Source of the DNA: Fistulifera solaris
Lineage: Eukaryota; Bacillariophyta; Bacillariophyceae; Naviculales; Stauroneidaceae
Assembly: GCA_030295235.1 (NCBI GenBank)
Contig: AP026134.1
Span: 1,116,001-1,180,000, forward strand
DNA length: 64,000 bases
Direction: 5' to 3'
Part shown: positions 63,154 through 64,000 of the stretch, in pieces
How positions within the stretch are numbered: the stretch's first letter is position 1
How the letters are laid out: every line of letters begins with the position of its first letter
Notes under the pieces: model-generated
What the model saw: only the letters and a program-made list of their open reading frames with translations
The model's database searches: none
What the model was told of the DNA's origin: nothing
Translations under genes and position numbers: made by a program

Positions 63154-64000
63154 TCAGGTTTCTCGATTAAGTTCCGATACTTCGTGAATCCATGCCGGGG
63201 CAACAGTCTGCTGCACAACTTCATCGTTCGCCCATTTTCTCGTTACTGTCAAGGGGCTCAAAATCTCTTCCGGTGTACTTGCATGTGGTGGCGCAGTCAG
63301 CCATTGCAAGATTCCTGGCATATGACCCGCTCCGACAATAGCAACGACTGTCGATTCGCGTCTTGTGAATTGCAAAGCTCGGACTGTTTGTACTAGCTTT
63401 GCAGCCAACCACGCATCTCGTTCTTCGATGATAGTGGTGTAAAGTGTGGGAAAGTGCCGCCTCAACTCAAGAAAGGACTCTGTCAAAACGTCCGTTTCAT
63501 CCCGCAAAATGCTCCTGAGCCACTCGCGCAGCTCCTCAGGGTCTGGTTTTCGAAACGACGACCAAAGCAAGCCCAACATCACTTTAACTTTACCAAACCA
63601 GGACAGTGATTCCCAAGCACGGACCAGTGTCAGCGAAAGAGGTCGGTCACCCAGAATCAAATGACAGTTCGGCTTTTCAAGCCAATACTGGTGCGCACGC
63701 CGGAATTCTCCTCCCAACTCTACACCCAAATCATTGGCATAGTCTTCCTGTACACTCGTCAGTAAGACGGTGCACATGGACTGCAATCGAGTCGAGTTGC
63801 TCGACTGTTGATTCATTTTGATCTTTTCCCAAAACGACGCATTGGTCTCATTTTGCAGCGATTCTGAGCTTCCTTCTAACAAAGGTACTCGCGCATCACA
63901 TAACTCTACCAAAATACAGTCTGGATTCACCGCATCGAGAAGAATAGCAGTCTCGGCGCTACTATCATTGGAGACGTGAGCCGTCCCTAGCAAGTAAATG
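63154..64000 (-). CDS. TraB/PrgY domain protein, 3' part
   Basis: The gene continues beyond the right edge; at least 282 residues are visible. It opens with the family motif IYLLGTAHVS and then VNPDCILVELCDARVP. EDYANDLGVELGGEFRRAHQ and CHLILGDRPLSLTLVRAWES carry the GxE and GDR motifs typical of TraB-domain proteins. HFPTLYTTIIEERDAWLA with ERDxxLA and VVAIVGAGHMPGI with GxGH are the other two family marks. The domain is thought to be related to membrane metalloproteases; eukaryotic TRABD sits on mitochondria or ER-mitochondria contacts. The C-terminal part after residue 250 lacks the usual membrane helices. The true start is outside the window. Confidence 0.85.
   Translation of the reverse strand, partial: IYLLGTAHVSNDSSAETAILLDAVNPDCILVELCDARVPLLEGSSESLQNETNASFWEKIKMNQQSSNSTRLQSMCTVLLTSVQEDYANDLGVELGGEFRRAHQYWLEKPNCHLILGDRPLSLTLVRAWESLSWFGKVKVMLGLLWSSFRKPDPEELREWLRSILRDETDVLTESFLELRRHFPTLYTTIIEERDAWLAAKLVQTVRALQFTRRESTVVAIVGAGHMPGILQWLTAPPHASTPEEILSPLTVTRKWANDEVVQQTVAPAWIHEVSELNRET

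Overview
The window is nuclear DNA of a pennate diatom close to, but not identical with, Phaeodactylum tricornutum. Four things point there. The front-end desaturase at 9.1-10.5 kb is very like the known P. tricornutum delta-6 enzyme, yet differs at many residues by recall. Several proteins carry the diatom plastid leader, a signal peptide followed by an A/S-F junction. Introns are few and short (63-82 nt in most cases, GT-AG). Genes sit densely on both strands with no operon logic.

Layout. 0-5 kb: 3' end of a GH3 beta-glucosidase, a Nudix/eIF2B-alpha-like fusion, and a secreted [2Fe-2S]-ferredoxin/TPR protein. 5-12 kb: plastid bestrophin-like channel, GGPP synthase, a TFIIA-gamma-like gene, delta-6 desaturase. 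12-21 kb: three-repeat MYB factor, a GPI-anchored binding-protein-like gene, FAD monooxygenase with ankyrin tail, KRE6/SKN1-type transglycosylase. 21-32 kb: 208-bp tandem repeats, PhyH-type dioxygenase, an orphan dioxygenase-like gene, HDHD2-like phosphatase, plastid S1-like protein, two-TM orphan, HMG-box protein. 34-44 kb: PPAT, eIF2A, two small orphans, plastid SET methyltransferase, DDX42-like helicase, HSF. 45-53 kb: GH16 glucanase, acidic orphan, decayed LINE behind hairpin repeats, EMC5, orphan. 53-64 kb: a giant TMEM131-like gene, a small mitochondrial protein, and the 3' part of a TraB-domain gene.

The strongest whole-window signal is technical. About twenty frame breaks interrupt otherwise sound and often essential genes, including eIF2A, HSF, MYB, SET, GH16 and TMEM131. 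Nearly all sit at short homopolymers: A/T runs look one base short and G/C runs one base long. I read these as consensus errors, so the genes are annotated as single units with the break positions given.

Functional links are loose. Three genes (GH3, KRE6/SKN1-type, GH16) fit beta-glucan (chrysolaminarin) metabolism. Several others are plastid-directed. I found no clear multi-gene system. The most novel items are the ferredoxin-TPR protein, the Nudix-eIF2B-like fusion, the dispersed hairpin families and the diatom TMEM131-like gene.
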